From positions 1 through 6,981 of the forward strand of contig DAOUTP010000094.1 in NCBI GenBank assembly GCA_030626645.1: DNA of 6,981 nucleotides, written 5' to 3'. Every line of letters begins with the position of its first letter. Positions within the stretch are counted from its first letter, which is position 1. The notes under the pieces were generated by a model. The model was not told the origin of the DNA. It saw nothing but the letters and a program-made list of their open reading frames with translations, and searched no databases. Below are positions 1-5,567 of the stretch, piece by piece. This DNA comes from Candidatus Cloacimonadota bacterium. GTDB lineage: Bacteria > Cloacimonadota > Cloacimonadia > Cloacimonadales > TCS61. Made by a program: the position numbers and the translations under genes.

Positions 1-391
1 AGATGAGGAAAGCAGGAAGAAACAACCACTCAAAGCTGCTGCATTATCCTGTATTCTCCCAGGAGGAGGTCAACTTTATAATGGGAAATATCTTAAATCA
101 GGATTTGTAATTGCAGTGGAAGGAAGCTTTATAGGTCTTGCCGCATATCATCATCTTGAAGCAGAGAAATATTATGATAAATATAAAATCTCTTTATCAG
201 AAACAGATTACAATGGGTATGTGAAATATTATGAAAGACGGCAAAGTGATTTTTTCTGGATTGGGACAATAATTTTCTTGTCCGCTATAGATGCATATAT
301 TGATGCTCATCTCTTTGATTTTGAAGAGAAAAAAAATAAGATTCACCTTAAATTTGAAAATAATACAGTTGGATTAGTATATAATTTTTGA
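1..391 (+). CDS. DUF5683-like membrane protein, 3' part only
   Basis: The C-terminal 129 residues of a gene whose start lies left of the window; reading in frame from base 2 there is no stop and no credible start codon. The visible part opens with a charged stretch, then a PLKAAALSCILPGGGQLYNGKY segment of the kind that starts the DUF5683 domain (small/Gly-rich turn, then Tyr-Asn-Gly-Lys). Two likely membrane segments follow, about residues 34-50 and 83-97, separated by a polar Tyr/Lys-rich loop. The second runs into DAYIDAHLFDFE (97-108), a hallmark of this family as I remember it. The last 20 residues look like a short beta-strand tail. A GTG at 116 could be called as a start, but it would remove the conserved LPGGGQ region, so I reject it. 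Function is unknown; an inner-membrane or envelope role is inferred. The stop is 9 bases before the preferred cmk start, so it is probably in the same operon. Confidence 0.8.
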   Translation, partial: DEESRKKQPLKAAALSCILPGGGQLYNGKYLKSGFVIAVEGSFIGLAAYHHLEAEKYYDKYKISLSETDYNGYVKYYERRQSDFFWIGTIIFLSAIDAYIDAHLFDFEEKKNKIHLKFENNTVGLVYNF

Positions 392-394
392 GGA
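390..394 (+). promoter_or_regulatory. Shine-Dalgarno for cmk
   Basis: GAGGA overlaps the stop codon of the upstream gene. It lies 6 bases before the ATG at 401 but directly abuts the ATG at 395, so it favours 401 as the cmk start. Confidence 0.55.
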
Positions 395-400
395 ATGAAA

Positions 401-1063
401 ATGAATAAGAAATTTGTAATTGCTATAGACGGTCCGGCTGCTTCCGGGAAAAGTACAACAGCAAAACAATTGGCAGGAAAATTAAAATATATTTATATAG
501 ATACAGGAGCAATGTATCGTGCATCCGCTTTGTGCACATTATTGCAAAATATGAGCTTGAATGATGAAGCTGCTCTTAATAATATGCTTAATGAAATCAG
601 CATCAAGATCGAATATGCAAAAGATGGAAATAGGATCTATTTGAATGGTAAAGATGTCTCAGAACGGATTAGAGAAGCGGATATTACAAAGTTATCATCC
701 CAGATCGCAGTAATCAGAATTGTGCGGGAAAAGATGGTTGAATTGCAGCGAAAAATAGGAGAAGATGGCGGTGTCATCATGGATGGCAGAGATATTGGAA
801 CAGTTGTTTTTCCAAATGCCGATTTTAAATTCTTTATGATAGCAGATGTAAAAACTCGTGCTTTACGTAGATGGAAAGAGGCTAAAGAAAAAAGTGAGAT
901 AATTTCTATAGGTGAGATTGAAAAAGAGCTGATATGGCGGGATGAAAATGACTCTAATCGCGAAATATCTCCATTAAAACAGGCTGATGATGCAATTCCG
1001 ATAGATACTTCAAAAATGTCGATCGATGAGCAAGTACAATTTATTTACAACAAGATCAAGTGA
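401..1063 (+). CDS. cmk: Cytidylate kinase (CMP/dCMP kinase)
   Basis: Cytosolic kinase that transfers the ATP gamma-phosphate to CMP or dCMP, giving the diphosphates needed for nucleic acid and CDP-lipid synthesis. With the ATG at 401 the protein is 220 residues, a normal length for the family. Visible motifs: P-loop GPAASGKST at 11-19; DTGAMYRA at 34-41 (nucleotide-binding region); DGRDIGT at 128-134, typical of Cmk; an Arg-rich lid around 153-157 (RALRR); and the late signature RDENDSNRE from 180 followed by SPL..ADDA..IDTS. An in-frame ATG at 395 gives 222 residues, but the ribosome binding site GAGGA then has no spacer, so 401 is preferred. The gene follows the DUF5683-like gene after 9 bases and runs into plsC with no gap. 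All key residues are present; no sign of damage. Confidence 0.96.
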   Translation: MNKKFVIAIDGPAASGKSTTAKQLAGKLKYIYIDTGAMYRASALCTLLQNMSLNDEAALNNMLNEISIKIEYAKDGNRIYLNGKDVSERIREADITKLSSQIAVIRIVREKMVELQRKIGEDGGVIMDGRDIGTVVFPNADFKFFMIADVKTRALRRWKEAKEKSEIISIGEIEKELIWRDENDSNREISPLKQADDAIPIDTSKMSIDEQVQFIYNKIK

Positions 1064-1064
1064 A

Positions 1065-1661
1065 ATGATTATGAATAAACTATATAATTTTTTAACGTAT
1101 TCTGTACGTAAATTCATTACAATCTTTATGGGGTTGAAAATTGAGAATGAGCAAAGATTGGCAAATGCAGAGAATTGCATTATTGTAGCAAATCATATTT
1201 CTATGTTCGACCCTCCATTTATTGGTTCTATAATACCTTTGGAAATTCATTATTTGGCTAAATCTGAGATATTTAAAAACAAATTGATGGATAAGTTTTT
1301 CAGATCGATAAATGCAATCCCCGTAAAAAGAGGAAGAATTGACAAATACGCAATTACGACTGTACAGAAGCTTCTGAGTTCAGGTCATTCATTGTTAATT
1401 TTTCCGGAAGGAACGCGCAATGGTGGAAAAGCAAAGGCAGGAGTTGGAAAATTTGCAATTCAGATGAAAGTTGATATTCTTCCAATTCATATTGAGAATT
1501 CTAACAATTTTCTAAAATGCCTTTTAAAAAAAACACATCTGCATATAATTGTTGGAGAAAAATATAAATATGAAGAATTTTCTCATTTGAAAGAAAAGAA
1601 AGAAAATTATCGTGAGCTTGCAAATACGGTATATGAAAAGATAATGGATCTAAAAAAATGA
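1065..1661 (+). CDS. plsC: 1-acyl-sn-glycerol-3-phosphate acyltransferase family (PlsC-like)
   Basis: Membrane-associated acyltransferase of the PlsC/LPLAT family, expected to acylate lysophosphatidic acid to phosphatidic acid in phospholipid synthesis. From ATG 1065 it is 198 residues. Catalytic motif I NHxxxxD is present as NHISMFD at 43-49 (His44, Asp49). IPVKRGR at 85-91 fits motif II, FPEGTRN at 113-119 is motif III, and the DILPIHI stretch further on fits motif IV. The N-terminal 25 residues are hydrophobic/basic and probably sit on the membrane. Start choice is uncertain: ATG 1071 would give MNKLYNF, and an ATG at 1026 would overlap cmk by 38 bases and add 13 residues that look like out-of-frame cmk. 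None has a clear Shine-Dalgarno sequence, so coupling to cmk termination (stop at 1061-1063) is likely. The stop overlaps the ispH start as ATGA. The exact acyl acceptor cannot be told from sequence; the symbol is a family assignment. Confidence 0.9.
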   Translation: MIMNKLYNFLTYSVRKFITIFMGLKIENEQRLANAENCIIVANHISMFDPPFIGSIIPLEIHYLAKSEIFKNKLMDKFFRSINAIPVKRGRIDKYAITTVQKLLSSGHSLLIFPEGTRNGGKAKAGVGKFAIQMKVDILPIHIENSNNFLKCLLKKTHLHIIVGEKYKYEEFSHLKEKKENYRELANTVYEKIMDLKK

Positions 1662-2539
1662 ATGTTAGAATAGCAAAAAATTCCGGCTTTTGTTTTGGAG
1701 TGAAAAGAGCTATAAAAATAGCACTCAAAACCTCAAGAGATAATCATGAGATTGTTACTTTAGGTCCAATTATTCATAACCCGCAGATGGTTGCAAAACT
1801 AGAGAGTAAAAAAATATTTAAAGTTGATAATATAGAACAGATAAAGGGGCGTCCTACAATAATCCGATCACATGGTATAAAAAAAGAAATTTTGGAAGAA
1901 CTAGAAAAAAATAATATAGAAATAATAAATGCGACTTGCCCTTATGTTTCAAAAACACAGGATTATGCGAAATCATTATCCGAAGAAGGTTATGAGTTGA
2001 TTATTTTAGGAGACCGCAATCATCCGGAAGTTAAAGCACTACGTTCATATGTGGATAAGGAAGTAATGATCGTGGCAAATGCGGATGAACTTGCAGATAA
2101 ACAGTTTAAAAAAGTTGGAATTATTTCTCAGACGACCCGAAGAGTTGAAGATCTTCAGGAATTGGTAACGAGATTAGTCCCAAAATGTCACGAATTACGC
2201 GTTATAAACACAATTTGCAATGCTACAACCATCCGGCAGAATTCAACTTTAGCTTTGGCGAAAGAGAGTGATGTAATGATTGTTGTGGGAGGTAAAAATA
2301 GTTCAAACACAAAAATGCTTGCCAAAATTTGTGAAAGTTTTGTAAAGACCTACCATATTGAGACAGCTTGTGAAATTGATAAAAAGTGGTTCAAAGATAA
2401 ACAGGATATTGGTTTAACAGCTGGAGCTTCTACACCCGATTGGATTATTGTAGAAGTGTATAATGAAATTTTAGAGTGTATAGGGAATATTAATAAAGTC
2501 GATAATATCGAGAATATTCCTGGTTTTAAGGAGGAATGA
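1658..2539 (+). CDS. ispH: 4-hydroxy-3-methylbut-2-enyl diphosphate reductase
   Basis: Iron-sulfur enzyme of the MEP pathway that reduces HMBPP to isopentenyl and dimethylallyl diphosphate. It is 293 residues, within the usual range. The three cluster ligands are visible: Cys12 in SGFCFGV, Cys94 in ATCPYV and Cys187 in NTICNAT. The substrate-binding His residues are in LGPIIHNP (His40), RSHGIKKE (His72) and GDRNHPEV (His122, with Glu124 as the expected proton-relay acid). Later signatures GGKNSSNT (211-218) and ASTPDW near the C terminus are also intact. The start is fixed by the short conserved lead-in to Cys12. There is no Shine-Dalgarno sequence; the ATG overlaps the plsC stop in ATGA, so translation is probably coupled. 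The end overlaps the rpsA start region. Its presence implies the non-mevalonate isoprenoid route. In some clostridia ispH is fused to rpsA; here the two are separate but contiguous. Confidence 0.97.
   Translation: MNVRIAKNSGFCFGVKRAIKIALKTSRDNHEIVTLGPIIHNPQMVAKLESKKIFKVDNIEQIKGRPTIIRSHGIKKEILEELEKNNIEIINATCPYVSKTQDYAKSLSEEGYELIILGDRNHPEVKALRSYVDKEVMIVANADELADKQFKKVGIISQTTRRVEDLQELVTRLVPKCHELRVINTICNATTIRQNSTLALAKESDVMIVVGGKNSSNTKMLAKICESFVKTYHIETACEIDKKWFKDKQDIGLTAGASTPDWIIVEVYNEILECIGNINKVDNIENIPGFKEE
2528..2534 (+). promoter_or_regulatory. Strong Shine-Dalgarno for rpsA, inside the ispH 3' end
   Basis: AAGGAGG sits in the last codons of ispH. It leaves 4 bases to the ATG at 2539 but only 1 base to the ATG at 2536, so it decides for 2539. 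This is the strongest ribosome binding site in the operon, fitting a highly expressed ribosomal protein. Confidence 0.75.
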
Positions 2540-4671
2540 TGTTTGTTAACGATCAAAAAGATGAAGTTTTAGATGCTAATGAAACTATCGAAAAAACGGA
2601 AGAAGAACAACCTGAAGTTAAAGAAGAATCCAAAGAAAAGAAAAGCGAAGTAAAAGAGGAAAAAAAGGAAGAAGAAAAAAAAGAATCAGGTATAGATGAT
2701 TTTGAAGATATGGAATCTTTACTTGATGAACATTTCAAAAAATTTGAACAGGGAAAAATCGTTGAAGGTATTGTTGTGAGTGTTGATGAACGCTCAGTTC
2801 TTGTTGATATCGGTTTCAAATCTGAAAGCGCAATCTCCATTCGCGAGTTTTCTAATTCCAATTTACCTGAAGTAAGCAGTAAGATCAAAGTTTATATTGA
2901 TTCTGTTGAAGATGGTATTGGAAGACTTAGACTTTCCAAAAAGAAAGCAGATTTTTATCTGAATCTGGAGAAACTTGAAAAGATCATGGAAGAGAATAAA
3001 TCTGTTACCGGAATTCTCAGACGTCGTGTGAAGGGTGGAATGATATGTGATTTGGAAAACCTAGAAGCGTTTTTACCTGGATCGCAAATATCCACGAAAC
3101 CAATTCCAAACTTAGATCAATTCATCGGAAAAGAAAGTGAATTCAAGATTATTAAAATTGATAAAGAACGTCGGAATATTATCGTTTCCAGAAAACAGGT
3201 TCTTATTGAAGAACAGCAATCACGACTGGAAGGTCTTAAAAAAGAGATTGCAGAAGGTGCAGAACTTGACGGTGAAGTTAGAAATATTACTGATTACGGT
3301 GCTTTTATTGATCTTGGTGGAATCGACGGTCTGCTACATATAACAGATATGAGTTGGGGACACATCAAACATCCTTCTGATATGTTGAATATCGGAGATA
3401 AAGTTAAAGTTAAAGTATTGAAATTTGATATAGAGAATGAAAAAGTTTCACTTGGGTTAAAACAACTTGTTCCACATCCATGGGAAAATATTGAAACAAA
3501 ATATCCTGAGGGAACAATTGTATCCGGTAAAGTTGTGAATATTACCAATTATGGCGCTTTTGTAGAACTTGAGTCTGGTGTAGAAGGTTTAGTACATGTT
3601 TCAGAAATGAGCTGGACAAAAAAGATAAAACACCCAAAACAATTATTTAATAAAGGAGATTCAATAAAGGCTATCGTCCTTTCTACTTCTAAAGAAGAGA
3701 GAAGGATCTCTCTAGGTGTTAAGCAGATGGAACCAAATCCATGGCTTACTATCGAAGATAGATATCCTGCAGATACTATAATCAAAGGTGTTGTAAAAAG
3801 TATAACTCCGTTTGGTGTGTTTATTGAGATAGAAGAGGATATTGAAGGATTGATCCATATTTCAGATATCTCATGGACAAAACGTATTTATCATCCCAAA
3901 GAAGTATTAAATAAGGGTGATGAACTGGATGTTAAAGTACTTTCTATAGATAAAACCTTACACAGGATTGCACTGGGGATCAAACAATTACACACAGATC
4001 CTTGGGAAAATCTTGATCAGAGGCTTCCAATTAATACAGAAGTAAAAGCAAAAATTGTTAAGATCATTGCAAAAGGGGTTCTGGTTGATGTAGATGTTGA
4101 TGATCATACTGTTGAAGGTTTCATTCCTCTTTCACATCTAGCAATTCCTGGTCTTAAAAAAGCAGGAATGGCTTTTGAAGTAGATGAAGAATTACCACTA
4201 AAAGTTATTGAGCTCGATCTGGAAAACAGACGCTTAATATTGAGCGTAAAAGCATATTTCTTTGCTCGAGATAAAGATGAGTTCAATGAATTTGTAGAAT
4301 TACATCAAGAGAGAGTAAATCAAAAATCAGAAAAGAGAAAGGTTATCAAAGAAAATCTTGTGAAAGAAGAAAAGAAAGTAGCTGAACCCGAAGAGCCTAA
4401 AGAAGAGATTCAAGAGGTTGTACAGGAAACAGTAGAAGAAAAAGCTGAAGAAGTGAAAGAAGAAAAGGTAGAGGAAGTAAAAACTGAAACAGAATCTGAA
4501 GGGATAGAAGAAACTATTGAGGAAGCAAAAACCGAAGTAGTATCTGAAGTTATAGAAGAGACTGTTCAAGAGGAAACTGAAGTTAAGCAAGAAGAAGAAA
4601 CAGAAGAAAAATCTGACAAGAAAACTGAAAAAGTTATAGAAGTAGTTGAAGAAGATAAGGAAGATGAATAA
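2539..4671 (+). CDS. rpsA: 30S ribosomal protein S1 with long charged N- and C-terminal extensions
   Basis: RNA-binding S1 protein that helps load mRNA on the 30S subunit. From ATG 2539 it has 710 residues, much longer than the roughly 560 of E. coli S1. Six S1 (OB-fold) repeats are readable at about residues 72-135, 154-222, 240-310, 325-398, 412-485 and 499-575. Repeats 3-5 are the most canonical (YGAFIDL/YGAFVEL/FGVFIEI, then GL.H...(M/I)SW, then ..HP..... .GD, ending SLGLKQL, SLGVKQM, ALGIKQL); 1, 2 and 6 are more divergent, as in other S1 proteins. An N-terminal extension (about 10-58) is almost only Glu, Lys, Ser and Val, and the last 120 or so residues form a Glu/Lys/Val-rich, low-complexity acidic tail, probably disordered or coiled-coil. 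The start overlaps the ispH stop by one base (ATG 2536 is the alternative). A strong terminator follows 38 bases after the stop. Assignment is certain; the role of the tails is unknown. Confidence 0.96.
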   Translation: MFVNDQKDEVLDANETIEKTEEEQPEVKEESKEKKSEVKEEKKEEEKKESGIDDFEDMESLLDEHFKKFEQGKIVEGIVVSVDERSVLVDIGFKSESAISIREFSNSNLPEVSSKIKVYIDSVEDGIGRLRLSKKKADFYLNLEKLEKIMEENKSVTGILRRRVKGGMICDLENLEAFLPGSQISTKPIPNLDQFIGKESEFKIIKIDKERRNIIVSRKQVLIEEQQSRLEGLKKEIAEGAELDGEVRNITDYGAFIDLGGIDGLLHITDMSWGHIKHPSDMLNIGDKVKVKVLKFDIENEKVSLGLKQLVPHPWENIETKYPEGTIVSGKVVNITNYGAFVELESGVEGLVHVSEMSWTKKIKHPKQLFNKGDSIKAIVLSTSKEERRISLGVKQMEPNPWLTIEDRYPADTIIKGVVKSITPFGVFIEIEEDIEGLIHISDISWTKRIYHPKEVLNKGDELDVKVLSIDKTLHRIALGIKQLHTDPWENLDQRLPINTEVKAKIVKIIAKGVLVDVDVDDHTVEGFIPLSHLAIPGLKKAGMAFEVDEELPLKVIELDLENRRLILSVKAYFFARDKDEFNEFVELHQERVNQKSEKRKVIKENLVKEEKKVAEPEEPKEEIQEVVQETVEEKAEEVKEEKVEEVKTETESEGIEETIEEAKTEVVSEVIEETVQEETEVKQEEETEEKSDKKTEKVIEVVEEDKEDE
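4480..4575 (+). repeat. Tandem 48-base in-frame repeat in the rpsA acidic tail
   Basis: Two adjacent 16-codon units, 4480-4527 and 4528-4575, encode KTETESEGIEETIEEA and KTEVVSEVIEETVQEE. They share K-T-E, S-E, I-E-E-T and following acidic positions. The bases differ at many third positions, so the duplication is not recent or the similarity is kept by composition. Flanking sequence (VEETVEEK, EEKVEEVK) has the same flavour at lower regularity, suggesting growth of the tail by slippage or duplication. Confidence 0.6.
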
Positions 4672-4708
4672 CGAAGTCGTTAATTACCTTAAATAAAGAA
4701 TAAAAGAT

Positions 4709-4737
4709 AGACCGGTAAAAACCGGTCTTCTTTTTTT
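4709..4737 (+). terminator. Rho-independent terminator of the cmk-plsC-ispH-rpsA operon
   Basis: A perfect 8-bp stem, AGACCGGT (4709-4716) with ACCGGTCT (4721-4728), closed by an AAAA loop, followed by TC and a run of seven T (4731-4737). A-rich sequence before the stem (4702-4705) could pair with the T run on the opposite strand, but no minus-strand gene ends nearby. Confidence 0.92.
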
Positions 4738-4743
4738 ATCTGG

Positions 4744-4749
4744 AAGGAG
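4744..4749 (+). promoter_or_regulatory. Shine-Dalgarno for aroK
   Basis: AAGGAG with a 6-base spacer to ATG 4756. It starts only 6 bases after the T run of the preceding terminator, so the aroK start is well fixed, but little room is left for a separate promoter after the terminator. Confidence 0.75.
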
Positions 4750-4755
4750 ACAAGG

Positions 4756-5259
4756 ATGGTTAAACCAATAGACTCAATTTTCAAAACAAATGATCAAATA
4801 TTTCTGATCGGGTTTATGGGAGTAGGGAAAACCTACCTGGGTGAAAAATTAGCTGCAATATTGAATCTAGATTTTCATGATATCGATCGTGAAATTGAGA
4901 AAGAAGCAGAACTTGATGTTAACGATATTTTTAAACTCAAAGGAGAAAAGGCTTTTCGTGAATTAGAATCAGAAGTATTAACAAATTGGAATAAACAAGG
5001 AATAATATCAACAGGTGGCGGGATAATAGAATTACAACAAAATAGAGATATTATCAAAACAAAAAAAACTGTTTGGCTAAATCCTTCCTGGCAAATAATC
5101 AGATCAAGAGTTCTCAACTCGTACAGACCTCTTGTCCTTGAACGAAGTGAAGATGAACTTTACAAATTGTGGGATAAGCGGAAAGAACTATATAGACAGT
5201 GTGCAGATATTGAATTTACAAAAAGCAGTTTAGATGATTTATTAAAATTATTAAGTTAA
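4756..5259 (+). CDS. aroK: Shikimate kinase
   Basis: Cytosolic kinase of the shikimate pathway; phosphorylates shikimate to shikimate 3-phosphate on the way to chorismate and aromatic amino acids. It has 167 residues, a normal AroK/AroL length. The P-loop is GFMGVGKT at 19-26. Shikimate-binding positions are visible: Asp44 in DIDREIE (with Asp42), Arg68 in FRELE, the Gly-Gly-Gly of STGGGI (87-89), and Arg142 in the R..LY...AD segment that normally closes the shikimate site. Arg124 in the SYRPLV lid fits the ATP/lid arginine. The family Walker-A is usually GxxGxGKS or T; Thr here is ordinary. It lies alone between the rpsA terminator and a structured non-coding region, so it may be a single-gene unit or depend on read-through. 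The neighbour on the right is convergent. Confidence 0.95.
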   Translation: MVKPIDSIFKTNDQIFLIGFMGVGKTYLGEKLAAILNLDFHDIDREIEKEAELDVNDIFKLKGEKAFRELESEVLTNWNKQGIISTGGGIIELQQNRDIIKTKKTVWLNPSWQIIRSRVLNSYRPLVLERSEDELYKLWDKRKELYRQCADIEFTKSSLDDLLKLLS

Positions 5260-5291
5260 TTACAAAAAGAATCAACAGATTTTTCAAAATG

Positions 5292-5377
5292 AAATTACCT
5301 TGATGATGGTTGAAAACCTCTGCAATGGTAATTTATTATTCAACCATTAGCGAAGGTCAAGACCATTCGCAAGGTTT
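5292..5377. repeat. Intergenic palindromic element with three related ACC...GGT motifs
   Basis: Three near-palindromic motifs of 14-15 bases occur here: ACCTCTGCAATGGT (5316-5329), ACCATTAGCGAAGGT (5343-5357) and ACCATTCGCAAGGT (5362-5375). The second and third are direct near-copies at a 19-base step. Several stems can form: AAATTACC 5292-5299 with GGTAATTT 5327-5334; ATGGTTGAA 5306-5314 with TTCAACCAT 5339-5347; and GCGAAGGTC 5350-5358 with GACCATTCGC 5361-5370 (one bulged A). The first two are interleaved. It may be a repeat family member or a structured RNA end; identity unknown. Confidence 0.5.
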
Positions 5378-5384
5378 GTTAAAA

Positions 5385-5416
5385 AAGCCCTGTTCAGCAA
5401 CTGCTGAACAGGGCTT
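5385..5416. terminator. Bidirectional-looking terminator hairpin between convergent genes
   Basis: A 15-bp perfect inverted repeat, AAGCCCTGTTCAGCA (5385-5399) with TGCTGAACAGGGCTT (5402-5416). The central two bases are too few for a loop, so the inner pairs would open. On the minus strand the GC-rich stem is followed by six T (complement of 5381-5386), making a good terminator for the surface-protein gene. On the plus strand the tail is only TTCTTCTATTT, a weaker terminator for aroK. Confidence 0.8.
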
Positions 5417-5441
5417 CTTCTATTTATCTCTGCTATTATTT

Positions 5442-5496
5442 GTAGTGGTAGATCATTGATCTACCTTTTTTGGACAGCTCAATGAGTTGTCACTAC
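5442..5496. repeat. REP-like doublet: two GTAGTG-headed hairpins in inverted orientation
   Basis: Plus-strand unit: GTAGTG (5442-5447) then hairpin GTAGATCATTGATCTAC (5448-5464). Minus-strand unit: GTAGTG (5496 back to 5491) then ACAACTCATTGAGCTGT (complement of 5490 back to 5474). The two 17-base hairpins share the core TCATTGA and an ATT loop but differ at stem pairs 1, 2 and 5, and each difference keeps a Watson-Crick pair. They are joined by a CCTTTTTTGG linker (5464-5473). A conserved GTAG tetranucleotide 5' of an imperfect palindrome, often in inverted pairs, is the layout of REP elements mobilised by RAYT (TnpA-REP) enzymes. No RAYT gene is in the window, so the class is inferred. Confidence 0.6.
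5447..5471 (+). terminator. Second possible intrinsic terminator downstream of aroK
   Basis: The plus-strand REP-like hairpin, GGTAGATC (5447-5454) with GATCTACC (5458-5465) and an ATT loop, is followed directly by six T (5466-5471). By form it is an intrinsic terminator and may back up the hairpin at 5385-5416 for aroK transcripts. Confidence 0.55.
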
Positions 5497-5567
5497 TACA
5501 TACTTATTCCCATTTCCTAAAGAAAGGAAAAGCTATCCCTCACAAAATATACTCGGGATGAAATTCC

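Larger units (their letters stand above)
5260..5567. other. Structured 308-base intergenic region between convergent genes
   Basis: No open frame here has a plausible start, ribosome binding site and recognisable product. The stretch is instead dense with inverted repeats: an interleaved-stem element (5292-5377), a long hairpin (5385-5416) and a REP-like doublet (5442-5496), each listed separately. The remaining bases, 5260-5291 and 5497-5567, are AT-rich and featureless apart from a weak 6-bp hairpin at 5513-5530. I see no promoter that would clearly drive an RNA from within. Confidence 0.8.

Noticed and set aside
1026..1064. ATG at 1026 as the plsC start
   Set aside because: It would overlap cmk by 38 bases and add residues that are only frame-shifted cmk; ATG 1065 or 1071 places the start right after the cmk stop.
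1501..1728. Minus-strand open frame across the plsC-ispH junction
   Set aside because: It runs antisense to two genes with intact catalytic motifs, has no recognisable product and no ribosome binding site.
2553..2888. Minus-strand 111-codon open frame opposite the rpsA 5' end
   Set aside because: Its Ser/Phe-rich product is just the complement of Glu/Lys codons in the charged S1 extension.
4327..4590. Minus-strand open frame with a Phe/Leu/Tyr-rich, membrane-like product
   Set aside because: It is the antisense of the purine-rich acidic tail of S1; the hydrophobicity is an artefact of GAA/AAA complements.
5292..5496. CRISPR-like array from the repeated motifs
   Set aside because: Motifs are only 14-24 bases, differ in orientation and spacing, and there are no spacers of regular length or cas genes.
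5513..5530. Hairpin TTTCCT/AGGAAA as a terminator for the minus-strand gene
   Set aside because: It is a 6-bp, AT-rich stem, and on the minus strand it is followed by TGGGAATAAG rather than a T run.
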